Below are positions 1 through 7,470 of a stretch of DNA of 32,659 nt, piece by piece. A program made the position numbers and the translations under genes. The notes under the pieces are model-generated. The model had not been told where the DNA came from, made no database searches, and worked only from the letters and a program-made list of their open reading frames with translations. How positions within the stretch are numbered: the first letter of the stretch is position 1; the number at the start of each line of letters is the position of its first letter. This stretch comes from Pseudomonas marginalis (lineage in GTDB: Bacteria > Pseudomonadota > Gammaproteobacteria > Pseudomonadales > Pseudomonadaceae), in assembly GCF_001645105.1 (NCBI RefSeq), contig NZ_LKEG01000035.1, positions 70,812 to 103,470 of the forward strand, written 5' to 3'.

Positions 1-363
1 ATTTACCGCGATTTTGTCGTACATACAATCTCGCATGGCTGCTGGTACAACACGTGCAGCCGTGAGCCAGCGCCACGGGGCATTTAGGCGACCTAAAATC
101 TCGAACATCGCCTCAGAACGTATGGACACCTTGTTGTTTGAGATGAGAACAATGGTGTTGAATTTGTCCTGCGGCAGTCCGGCCCACCTCAAAAGCTCTT
201 GGCCCTCAGGCGACTGAACCGCAGCGAGCTGAATTCGGTGAGCCTTGTCATATTGGATGATGAACCTAGCCCACCCGTTGCAGAGCTTGCATGTGCCGTC
301 GAAGAGAACTGCCGTGTCGCCGGATTGTAGGAACGGGGCAGTGTATTCGTTTGTCGTGGTCAT
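1..363 (-). CDS. DCC1-family (DUF393) thiol-disulfide oxidoreductase-like protein, partial at the window edge
   Basis: I translated this by hand from the ATG at 363. The frame stays open for 121 codons to base 1, so the C-terminus lies outside the window. Near the N-terminus it reads VLFDGTCKLCNGWARF, the hallmark of the DCC1/DUF393 (YuxK) family, with the CxxC pair C-K-L-C right after the first beta strand. Further on come a region like AAVQSPEGQELL and a segment like RSEAMFEILGRL, both usual for the family. There is no signal peptide, so a cytoplasmic location is likely. Family members are predicted thioredoxin-like oxidoreductases of poorly known role. The gene starts 13 bp after the endonuclease stop on the same strand, so the two are probably cotranscribed. 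No strong ribosome binding site is seen. Confidence 0.85.
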   Translation of the reverse strand, partial: MTTTNEYTAPFLQSGDTAVLFDGTCKLCNGWARFIIQYDKAHRIQLAAVQSPEGQELLRWAGLPQDKFNTIVLISNNKVSIRSEAMFEILGRLNAPWRWLTAARVVPAAMRDCMYDKIAVN

Positions 364-376
364 TCAGTCTGCTGTT

Positions 377-1342
377 TCATTTACAGTTCCCTGCCTTTCG
401 GTAGCCCGCAGATTTAGCAGCGGATTCTGAGTCGAAGGTTACTTGGTTCTTCGAGGACACCTTGTCGTAGCTTGGGCAACCTTCAGGTAGATGGTAAACA
501 TGGCTTTTACTATTGCCGATGATGCTACCAACTGATGTGGAGCGGGAAACCGATGTCGGTTTTTGTGATTGCACCGACTTTGCCGTAAGGCCGATGGCTA
601 CTCCGTCGCCCACAGTCTTATAGCCCTGAGTCCAACTGCGTTCTTGAGTCACAAAAGGGTTGGGATGCCCCATGATCGCGGTGATACGTTTATTTCGCTC
701 CTGTTCCCAGGAGGTAACTGGGAATTGCTTGTCCCATGCCATTAATAGCTGTTGCTGCTGGCGAGACATATTAAGGTTGTACCGGTCGAACATGTAGAAG
801 GTTGTCCTTGCTACCAAACCCTTCACTTCGTCTCGGGGTTCAGCCGTCCGCTGCTCGAAATCGACTTTGGTTTTGCACTGTCCATACTGTGGTGCGACCT
901 GGGTAGCCATTCCATAATTGAAATTGCTGCGGTCGCCATTGACCTCTCCAACCGCAGGGTAGAGGTTGAACAGATCGGCTTCCATTGCCTTAAAAACAGG
1001 GTCATAGCTGACGCAGTATTCGCGTCCACCGCTCTGCCAGCATTGTCGCTGATGGCCAAAAGTCCATGCTGGAACAATGTGTTCCCACTCAGTACGCTCC
1101 GCGCGGGTTTCTTGCTTACGGGCTTGAAGTCCACAGGAGTCAGCGTCAATGCGACCACCAGACTTCCCGACCCAAGTCCATTTGCAGCCGCAGTACAGGT
1201 CGCCTTCAGTGCTATTTGCCTGATCTAGATAAACCTTCTGCTTGGCTATGACTTTGGCTTCGGAGAAGGTGGAGGGGGGATTAGAAAGGGCAGGATTGAT
1301 GGTGGTGAAGGACAGGGCTAATACGTAAAGCAGCTTTTTCAT
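377..1342 (-). CDS. Endonuclease I family nuclease with C-terminal extension (island copy)
   Basis: This is a 321-aa exported nuclease. Residues 1 to 20 look like a signal peptide. The core carries the endonuclease I (EndA/Vvn) signature EWEHIVPAW, with Glu87 and His88 as metal ligand and general base of the beta-beta-alpha-metal fold. It also has the WQSGGREYC segment and VNGDRSNF with Asn135, followed by about 90 family-like residues ending near MGHPNPFV. Paired cysteines suggest a disulfide-stabilised periplasmic or secreted enzyme that cuts DNA without sequence specificity. The last 40 or so residues (YHLPEGCPSY, then AGYRKAGNC) form an extra Cys-rich domain of the Ada-like zinc-binding type, which the usual roughly 230-aa EndA lacks. 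It is a divergent paralogue of the broken gene at 8710 to 9102 and has lower GC, so it is probably island cargo. The DCC1-like gene follows it. Confidence 0.9.
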   Translation of the reverse strand: MKKLLYVLALSFTTINPALSNPPSTFSEAKVIAKQKVYLDQANSTEGDLYCGCKWTWVGKSGGRIDADSCGLQARKQETRAERTEWEHIVPAWTFGHQRQCWQSGGREYCVSYDPVFKAMEADLFNLYPAVGEVNGDRSNFNYGMATQVAPQYGQCKTKVDFEQRTAEPRDEVKGLVARTTFYMFDRYNLNMSRQQQQLLMAWDKQFPVTSWEQERNKRITAIMGHPNPFVTQERSWTQGYKTVGDGVAIGLTAKSVQSQKPTSVSRSTSVGSIIGNSKSHVYHLPEGCPSYDKVSSKNQVTFDSESAAKSAGYRKAGNCK

Positions 1343-1681
1343 TATTGATCGAACTACAAATCAGGGCCGCATATTGTATACCCCCAAGCTTTCAAATTAC
1401 GCTGCCTGTCGTCCGTGCAAGCCCACACATGGGCTTGAAGTCGTCAATTTTATATTCAGGGGAGGGACGCGGCGGGTTTGAAGTCGACACTCATACAATT
1501 CCAGGCATTCCCACCGTAGCTTTGAATAATTGTTTTGAACCTGTTTGCGTACCTATTGGGGGACGGAGCGATGCGCAAATCAGTAAGCAACGGCTGCGTT
1601 TGCCCTGCGCGCATCATGCGAAGTCGCCCGGGCAGAGATGCGAACGGGCGATTTTGCACTCAGTCAAAGATTTTTAAATGC
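1343..1681. other. Intergenic stretch, 339 bp, with a hairpin and a short direct repeat
   Basis: I see no convincing coding frame on either strand. It should hold the promoter of the endonuclease gene (minus strand, close to 1343-1400) and the 3' end of the 210-aa gene. A perfect 8-bp hairpin lies at 1418-1437. The 13-base motif GGGYTTGAAGTCG occurs at 1431-1443 and again at 1474-1486. A longer-range inverted repeat (TCGCCCG near 1624, CGGGCGA near 1645) is followed by TTTT on the plus strand. Confidence 0.5.
1418..1437. repeat. Perfect inverted repeat (8-bp arms, 4-base loop)
   Basis: CAAGCCCA, CACA, TGGGCTTG form a perfect stem-loop about 80 bp upstream of the endonuclease start. No T-run follows on either strand, so it is not a clear intrinsic terminator. 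It could be an operator, part of a 5' leader, or structure used by the mobile element. Confidence 0.5.
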
Positions 1682-2314
1682 TCAGTGGAGCGTCCGATGG
1701 GTTGATGTCCCGCACTCAACCGATTCTCCATTAGGGAAAGCTGAATCATGAATGTCACTATCAAACGATTCATCGAGACATGCGCCCATCGAAGTTTCCG
1801 CGTACACCAAGGTCAAGTTCGCCGGCTTATGCCCAGTCATTGACTGAAGTTTCTCAATGGAGAGTTCGGTGGTGCCTTGGGTAGGCCTAGTCTTCTGAGC
1901 GGACAAGAACGCCTCAATTAGTTCGGCATTTACTGCCTGGCTGACCACATGATTATCAGAGTGGCCGTAATGGTCACGGTAGACGCTTAATTGCAAGAAT
2001 GGCCAATCGGTAACCTGCGCCTGAAGTCGACCGAGGTCGAAAAATTTAGCCCGACCACCACCAATCAATTCAGAAGAAAGGGTCTTCATGCAGCGGGCTA
2101 CCACGGTTGCTAGGGACGGATAGGCCGCGCCTTCAGCTGGCGTTGTTGATCTGACCTGACGGTAATCAGAATACCCTAAGCACTTGGCGAGCAGATTCTG
2201 CGCCTCGGAGATCTCGATAGCCTTTTCACCTGGCCAATCGCGCTTTAACGATTCTGCAATCCTAGTAAACCCGCTGCCGGGATTAAGATCTACGGGATAG
2301 ATAGGAACGCGCAT
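1682..2314 (-). CDS. Island-encoded protein of unknown function, 210 aa
   Basis: I do not recognise this family. The N-terminal 55 residues begin MRVPIYPVDLNPGSGF and continue with a helical stretch ending LLAKCLGYSDYRQV. That small helical repeat (LA..LGY.DYR) resembles segments seen in various plasmid and island proteins. The middle has a predicted beta/alpha region, and the C-terminus is polar, acidic and probably disordered. There is no signal peptide or membrane segment, so it is probably cytoplasmic. The start is supported by AGGAG 7 nt upstream of the ATG (2322-2326). A 22-bp inverted repeat (2334-2355) sits just before that ribosome binding site. It reads in the same direction as the recombinases but is separated from them by 435 bp, so it probably has its own promoter. 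Confidence 0.7.
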   Translation of the reverse strand: MRVPIYPVDLNPGSGFTRIAESLKRDWPGEKAIEISEAQNLLAKCLGYSDYRQVRSTTPAEGAAYPSLATVVARCMKTLSSELIGGGRAKFFDLGRLQAQVTDWPFLQLSVYRDHYGHSDNHVVSQAVNAELIEAFLSAQKTRPTQGTTELSIEKLQSMTGHKPANLTLVYAETSMGACLDESFDSDIHDSAFPNGESVECGTSTHRTLH

Positions 2315-2333
2315 GTCTATTCTCCTGTCGTCT

Positions 2334-2355
2334 ATGCGGAGTCGATTATCCGCAT
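2334..2355 (-). promoter_or_regulatory. Putative operator: perfect inverted repeat upstream of the 210-aa gene
   Basis: Arms ATGCGGA and TCCGCAT (7 bp, perfect) are separated by 8 bp, and the repeat ends about 20 bp upstream of the start codon at 2314. On the minus strand a GATAAT lies inside the repeat and could be a -10 element, which would place a repressor site over the promoter. The regulator is unknown. Confidence 0.45.
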
Positions 2356-2405
2356 TGAATTATCAGCTGTATTGAAGGTTGGGATAACGCGCCTAGGGCT
2401 TACCT

Positions 2406-2418
2406 ATACGAGTCGTAT
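2406..2418. repeat. 13-base perfect palindrome
   Basis: ATACGA, G, TCGTAT is a perfect inverted repeat with a one-base centre, in the gene-free stretch between the recombinase operon and the 210-aa gene. It could be a regulator or recombinase binding site. No gene start is clearly attached to it. Confidence 0.35.
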
Positions 2419-2749
2419 GTTTGATCCGGACTGGCCGATTGATATATATTGATATGACGAAAAAACGTTTCGGGGCGAGTTCTTGCTCAAGATCGTCGGC
2501 GTTTCATGTGGTCACGCCATTCATATTATCGAGCAGAAATCGATCAGTTGCGACTGATGGGCGTGGTTGTGCTTATACGTTATTACCTAAACGCCAATCA
2601 TCCCTGAAGTTATTCCGATGCGATGGAGGCCACTTTGAGCAAGACGCTGCTATGCAGACCCTCCAGCTGTATTGATATGTTTATATGCTCTATAGGCTTG
2701 TAAACAACCATAGAGCTATTTCGGGTATCTTGGTGCTACGGAATCATCA

Positions 2750-3325
2750 CTATTGGCTTTTGAAATTGTTGAGCGTCTTCATCATCTGACGAAGCTGCTT
2801 GCTTAGTTCGCCATTGCGGATCTGAAGCTCGGCATTCTCAGCTTTCAGATATTCGATGGTGGTTATGAGGCTTCGGTGGCTATCAACCATCTGGTTGGAT
2901 ATGGCCCCCGTGAGAGCCTCAGCAAGCCGAAGGTTGGTAAGGCGCTCAATCTCGGCTGTTTGAGAGCGAAGCTCACTCTGTATTGCCTTCTTTGTACGCT
3001 TTCTTCCTGAGGTGTATCTGGCCGCTGAGAGACTGCTCCACAGTTCTTCGAGCTCCGCGTTCTTTTGTACAATCAGGTCGTGGATTTCAGGCTGCCGGCG
3101 TTTGTTCAGCAAGCTGTCATGAACGCCGCTGTCCTTGGCAATGTTACGAGCCACAATCCTTCGGTCTTTGATTCCGAGATTGTCGCCGGCTTCCATCAAT
3201 GTCTTGATATGTTCAAATGCCTTGCACACCTGCTGGAAAAGGTTTCGCTTCGTTGTCGAGTTAACCCATTCAGGTTCTTCGGGCGCTGCTGCAACGTTGG
3301 AATACTGGCTAAGACTGAATTTCAT
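2750..3325 (-). CDS. Coiled-coil accessory protein of the three-recombinase module (TnpC/GmtX-like)
   Basis: This 191-aa protein has no signal peptide. Residues about 30 to 85 include a helix-turn-helix-like stretch (ARNIAKDSGVHDSLLNKR) that resembles the start of Tn554 TnpC/DUF6262 accessory proteins. The C-terminal 40 residues (YLKAENAELQIRNGELSKQL) are a heptad coiled coil, so it probably forms oligomers. Its start overlaps the stop of the 656-aa recombinase by 4 bp (ATGA), which implies translational coupling. In Tn554 the small third protein influences the orientation and efficiency of transposition. A similar accessory role, perhaps bridging recombinases or DNA ends, is inferred here. 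From memory, a protein named GmtX occupies a comparable place in gamma-mobile-trio islands; I could not verify the match. Confidence 0.75.
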   Translation of the reverse strand: MKFSLSQYSNVAAAPEEPEWVNSTTKRNLFQQVCKAFEHIKTLMEAGDNLGIKDRRIVARNIAKDSGVHDSLLNKRRQPEIHDLIVQKNAELEELWSSLSAARYTSGRKRTKKAIQSELRSQTAEIERLTNLRLAEALTGAISNQMVDSHRSLITTIEYLKAENAELQIRNGELSKQLRQMMKTLNNFKSQ

Positions 3326-5292
3326 ACCAGTACCTTTTCTTCCAGCCTGCGCTCGATTTTACGAACGACTTCACCGCTCATATTCCCGATTGCCTTGAGG
3401 GGGTGATTTTCTGCAATGAACTGATGCGAGATTGCCGTACGCTCAAGCTCCTGCTTCTGCAGGTTGTTGTTCATGCTATGTGGGCAGCCCGCACAGACTT
3501 CTGGCGCGCTGCGTTGGTCGACGTTAGGGGTGCCGGTTTTTGCGTCGTGGCATTTGGCAATATGTTGTTCGTTACCACGTAAAGCGCAGTAGCCCCACTC
3601 AAACGCGGTGAACCGCACAAAGTCATTCGCCAATTCATTCAAACGATCATCGAATTCCGCACCCGTGAGTACCGAAATCTCCGCCATTTCCTTATCAATG
3701 CGTTTTGCTGCCGGCCCATAGAAGCGGTCGTCCAGCTTGCCATTAGCAATCCGCCCCATTATCTCTTTGGCATAATCGCGTTCCATACTGATCCGAACGG
3801 ATTCACTGAGCTTATCCCGGGTATAGCGTCGGGTATGAAATGAGCCGTAAGAATGACGAAAATGCTCACGAATCTTTTCCATGACATTGCCATCGAATCT
3901 GCGCAGTGCAAATTCGGCGAATGTGTGACGCGCTTGGTGAGGGGACACTTCACTGTGAATTGCGCCGGCTTCAGGATATTTCTCTACCACATGGATCTGG
4001 TAGAACGCCTTGAACCACTTCCTCAAGCCGTTGGTTGTAAAACCAGCATCCGCTAGCCAACGTTCATCGCTAAATTTACTCCAGCCCCGTGCAACTTGGA
4101 AGGCCTCGGATCTATAAGCTCTGTGTAGCAAGGGCAGGTTAAACTTATTGGTATCAACGGCTGAAATATTTTTCATAAGCGTTGCTGCATCTGCAGCAAG
4201 CCCATGCAGAGACCTGGGATGTGCAAATCCTGATTCTGTTTTAGGATTTTCAGATACGAACCACCAAGATCCATCTGGTTCTTGTTTGTAGTCTTTTAGC
4301 CGCATACCATTGATTTCAACGATCCGAAATCCGCTCAGCAGAATGATGACAACAAGCGCGGCCTTTGTAATTTCGGCGCAAAACTCACTAAGTTCCCATT
4401 GATTTTTCCAGGGCAGAGCAGTGTGATGGGATTTGGTTGCCGCATCTATGGCGGTTCCAAACTTTACCGCAGATGCTGCCCAACCCCTTTCAAACCTAGA
4501 TAAGACATAGTCCGGAGACTGCATTCGTCTATACAGCGCAAGCCGATCTTTCTCGCCAAACCAAGTTGCAATTGTGGTTTTTCCTTCGCGCCATTGTGTG
4601 AAAAAGATCGAAGCGATTTTCGCTTCATCTGATTCTATTTGGGTAATGGCTTCAGCAAGCATCAACGAAGCGCAGGTCATGGGAATAGAACCGTAACTCC
4701 CTCCCTTACTCCACGTCGCGTAATCGACTTCGAGCTCTTGGAGCAAAGGCTCCATTGTGCTTTTTTTGAACGGGCCGGTCATTCGGTGCACTACACCGTC
4801 AACAAGGTTCCCTGAATGCAGGAGGTTATTTGTTTTGTCCAAGATCCGACAAATCATCGTAAGCATCGAAACGCCTAGAATCTGATCTCCGATTTCATTG
4901 TTTTCCTTTCTTACCATGAAAGATCGGAGCATCATTTGTATCTCGAGTCTGGAAAGTGACTGGAGAGGCCGATCTGGAAAATGAACTTCCCAATACTCAC
5001 AAATCCCACGCAGGTAGGCAAGTTCTTGTCGCGCGCTTGAAAGGCTACTTACAACAATACGCCCTTTGTCGTCTGCGTAACCCCGCGAAATTTCACCCGC
5101 CATGAAGAACATCTGTGCATATAGCCTTTTCGCCATGGAACAATTCCACGCAAAGCTGGCCGTGTAAAACAATCCAGATATGGGATCCTGAATTTGAAAT
5201 AATTCATCACCATATTTATTTTGTTTTTCAGGGTCTTCTGCCGCCATCGTGACTAGAGGTGACATGAGCGCGTTAGTCTCAATAGTGTCCAT
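3322..5292 (-). CDS. Tyrosine recombinase/integrase, third of the module (656 aa, catalytic residues complete)
   Basis: A large N-terminal region (about 300 aa) precedes a C-terminal tyrosine-recombinase domain. The catalytic set is visible: Arg323 in LSGFRIVEINGMRL, a candidate Lys351, His452 and Arg455 in PHQARHTFAEF, His480 in HFRHSYGS and the nucleophile Tyr490 in HTRRYTR. Beyond the catalytic domain lies a Cys/His cluster (WGYCALRG, then AKCHD, then EVCAGCPHS) that probably binds zinc, as at the C-terminus of Tn554 TnpB-type recombinases. The size also fits TnpB (about 630 aa). It starts 6 bp after the stop of the 723-aa gene and overlaps the next gene by 4 bp. It probably cuts and joins DNA at the island ends together with its partners. 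Confidence 0.88.
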   Translation of the reverse strand: MDTIETNALMSPLVTMAAEDPEKQNKYGDELFQIQDPISGLFYTASFAWNCSMAKRLYAQMFFMAGEISRGYADDKGRIVVSSLSSARQELAYLRGICEYWEVHFPDRPLQSLSRLEIQMMLRSFMVRKENNEIGDQILGVSMLTMICRILDKTNNLLHSGNLVDGVVHRMTGPFKKSTMEPLLQELEVDYATWSKGGSYGSIPMTCASLMLAEAITQIESDEAKIASIFFTQWREGKTTIATWFGEKDRLALYRRMQSPDYVLSRFERGWAASAVKFGTAIDAATKSHHTALPWKNQWELSEFCAEITKAALVVIILLSGFRIVEINGMRLKDYKQEPDGSWWFVSENPKTESGFAHPRSLHGLAADAATLMKNISAVDTNKFNLPLLHRAYRSEAFQVARGWSKFSDERWLADAGFTTNGLRKWFKAFYQIHVVEKYPEAGAIHSEVSPHQARHTFAEFALRRFDGNVMEKIREHFRHSYGSFHTRRYTRDKLSESVRISMERDYAKEIMGRIANGKLDDRFYGPAAKRIDKEMAEISVLTGAEFDDRLNELANDFVRFTAFEWGYCALRGNEQHIAKCHDAKTGTPNVDQRSAPEVCAGCPHSMNNNLQKQELERTAISHQFIAENHPLKAIGNMSGEVVRKIERRLEEKVLV

Positions 5293-5298
5293 AGCTAT

Positions 5299-7470
5299 TT
5301 ACCTGATGACCGGAGTAGGGAAGGTATATTTTTTCAGCATCTCCGTTCCTTCGGCAATGGTTTTGATGTCAAATTTTTCAAGCGCCTCTTCCGTATATGC
5401 AGCCTGCATCGCGATTGAGAAAGCTTTTAACTCATCCTCAACGGAGAGATTCTTCATCTGGTTGATGCATTCATCTCGGTAACCCATAAGCAATGCAGCA
5501 GTAATGGCATTCGTAATGATGAAAGTCTTGCTATCTTTTTCAAGTTGTCCAAAAGGCGAAATCGTATAGCCGGCACGTTGAGCAGAAAGCAACAATGCGT
5601 CAAACTCTTCCATTTCGCTGGTATCGTCTTTTTCTTGCGCCCAACCAAGCATTACCTTTAGATCTGTGATGCTAATCAGGGCTTCGTCGCGAATAGCTGC
5701 TTGTACCTTGCGCGCATCTTCTACCATAAGGTGTCCGACGTTCGTTGCGAACAATGCTCTCTTATTCAGGCGATATTTAGTCTCGCTGGAATTCAAATAT
5801 ACAACCTGTTTTACTCCAGGGGAGTGGGCGGTCGCATCAGCGCCGACAACCTCTTGGGAATACTTTTCAAACGCCTCGTTTTCCGGATTGCCACCATCAG
5901 TGTCTAGGATTGCGCGCGATTGCGCGATTGCAGTGATGCTGATTGTCTGTCGCTTAGCAGGGGTAGGATTCTCGCCGGTGATACCCAGCGCAGCATTTTC
6001 ATGTCGCCGCTTTTTATTGTCCCAGATAGGGCGGTTGTTCATGGCAACACGGCGCACGATATCCGCGAAAGTCTCTATCTCAGAATCTTCTTTGTATAAG
6101 CACTGATATTGTAGTGTCTGTGGGAAAGCGGCCATTACCAAGGGTCTATACAGAACGCTGTCGACGCCCTGAAGGTTGCCTGTTACTGGCAGATTGAACA
6201 TAAAATCGCCAGTTTCAGGGAAGCGCCTATAGAAGCTGGCCTTCAATTCATCAAATACAGCATAAGCGTGATATTGCATAGACTTTGAGTAATGCATCGG
6301 TACATCGCGAATTGACTGTTCGCTCCGATTCTTAGTGTAAATAGGCGAGGCGACGCTTGGGGTAATTCTCAAATCACCTTGTCGCATATCCGTGATGCCA
6401 GATAGTTGCACCCTATCCGTGGCTAGGAGCCATGCGAATGCAACCTCTTCGCAGGGCGTATGTTTTATAAGATACAGGTAGTCGATGTTATTAAAATGCA
6501 ACTTGTGAGCGTTATTCTCGGGGTATATGTCCAATGCCCCGGTTACACGAAGGCCCGATTTGATCAGACGATTCGCCTCCTCAATTGTCAGGCCCGAGTT
6601 GTATTCGATTTGATCGTAGCTGAATTCCGTACGATTATGGAGAAGTCGCTCCTTCAGGCGGAGGTTGCCGCTTTCCAAAATTGCACCAGCAATAGCTTTA
6701 TAGACAGTGCTGCGGGTTGTCTTGGTGGTGCTGTATCTGAGTTTTTCGTAATCGCCATCACATTCATTAAGCATAATGGCAAGTTGGCGCATGACATTTT
6801 CATCGCCGAGCAATTCCAGACGCTGCTCATTCATCTCGTGGAGAAAGCGGCAGCAAAAATGGATCGTCGACCTCACGATCTTCAATTCGTCTTTCTCAGG
6901 CTGATTAGTAATTTGACCTAAGCTTGGAGTTGCTTGACCTGCGCGGTTTGAAACAGACGGAATGTAAACAATAGCTTCACGCACAGCTGCAGCCGCTTCG
7001 GCTAAAGCTGGATTGCCATAAGCGTTGTCTAGAAAATTATCGAAGGCTGTACGGTATACCGACATGTAAACGCAAATGGTATTCAGCTTAGAGTTTTTTA
7101 CCGTACGCAAATGATGCGCAAAATCCTGCATAACTGCAGGCGGTAATACTTTCGCATCCGGATACTCGATTGCAGCCCATTCCGCAAGGCTATTGAATCT
7201 CAGTATTCTATGATATGCGTCTGTGTGCGAATTGTTTTTGCATTCGCCGCTGTTGAAATATTGCAATAGGGCGCGAAAGATTGGACAGGCGTGGAACTGT
7301 TCTGGTATTTCTACGCGGCGGTGCTCAATTTTTTTACCCTTTGCCACTTGCATCGCAACGATGGCGAAAGTGTCCGATGGACTGAAGTTGAAAATTGGGG
7401 TAGGGGCTAGCGAAGACAAAGTCGCAGGAGTTTCGGTTGCGGCTTCAGAAGTATCAGTCAGCGAGGTCAT
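5299..7470 (-). CDS. Recombinase-like protein, second of the module (723 aa, altered active site; VPA1269-like)
   Basis: The protein has a long N-terminal half and a divergent tyrosine-recombinase domain. A box-I-like arginine is Arg353 (LLATDRVQLSGITDMR). A possible Lys is Lys380, the box-II arginine is Arg519 (AIAQSR), then His549 (TAHSPG) and Tyr558 (VKQVVYLN). The first His of the HxxR motif is Ala516, so the active site departs from the canonical R-K-HxxR-H-Y. Over 150 further residues follow the tyrosine. It overlaps the 396-aa recombinase by 17 bp and is 6 bp from the next gene, so it belongs to the same transcript. It may be a weakly active or structural partner of the two complete recombinases. 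From memory, a VPA1269 family is linked to gamma-mobile-trio islands; that match is unverified. Confidence 0.75.
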   Translation of the reverse strand: MTSLTDTSEAATETPATLSSLAPTPIFNFSPSDTFAIVAMQVAKGKKIEHRRVEIPEQFHACPIFRALLQYFNSGECKNNSHTDAYHRILRFNSLAEWAAIEYPDAKVLPPAVMQDFAHHLRTVKNSKLNTICVYMSVYRTAFDNFLDNAYGNPALAEAAAAVREAIVYIPSVSNRAGQATPSLGQITNQPEKDELKIVRSTIHFCCRFLHEMNEQRLELLGDENVMRQLAIMLNECDGDYEKLRYSTTKTTRSTVYKAIAGAILESGNLRLKERLLHNRTEFSYDQIEYNSGLTIEEANRLIKSGLRVTGALDIYPENNAHKLHFNNIDYLYLIKHTPCEEVAFAWLLATDRVQLSGITDMRQGDLRITPSVASPIYTKNRSEQSIRDVPMHYSKSMQYHAYAVFDELKASFYRRFPETGDFMFNLPVTGNLQGVDSVLYRPLVMAAFPQTLQYQCLYKEDSEIETFADIVRRVAMNNRPIWDNKKRRHENAALGITGENPTPAKRQTISITAIAQSRAILDTDGGNPENEAFEKYSQEVVGADATAHSPGVKQVVYLNSSETKYRLNKRALFATNVGHLMVEDARKVQAAIRDEALISITDLKVMLGWAQEKDDTSEMEEFDALLLSAQRAGYTISPFGQLEKDSKTFIITNAITAALLMGYRDECINQMKNLSVEDELKAFSIAMQAAYTEEALEKFDIKTIAEGTEMLKKYTFPTPVIR

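Larger units (their letters stand above)
2315..2749. other. Intergenic stretch, 435 bp, AT-rich, with several palindromes
   Basis: No credible gene is seen. A plus-strand frame (2421-2675) is open but has no protein-like composition and no ribosome binding site. The stretch holds the putative operator of the 210-aa gene (2334-2355), a 13-base perfect palindrome (2406-2418), and near 2690-2720 an inverted repeat GCTCTAT/ATAGAGC that follows the end of the recombinase operon on the minus strand. That last one could form a weak stem at the 3' end of the operon mRNA, but it lacks a U-tract. Confidence 0.5.

Noticed and set aside
377..1342. Idea that this endonuclease gene is a hybrid of an island 5' half and the displaced host 3' half
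   Set aside because: DNA around the corresponding GEV codon (about 940-960) differs from the host sequence at 8734, and the 3' half has the same lower GC and an extra domain not usual for host EndA. It looks like one foreign gene.
2421..2675. Plus-strand open frame of 84 aa between the recombinase operon and the 210-aa gene
   Set aside because: The composition is not protein-like, there is no ribosome binding site, and a different frame in the same place is equally open.
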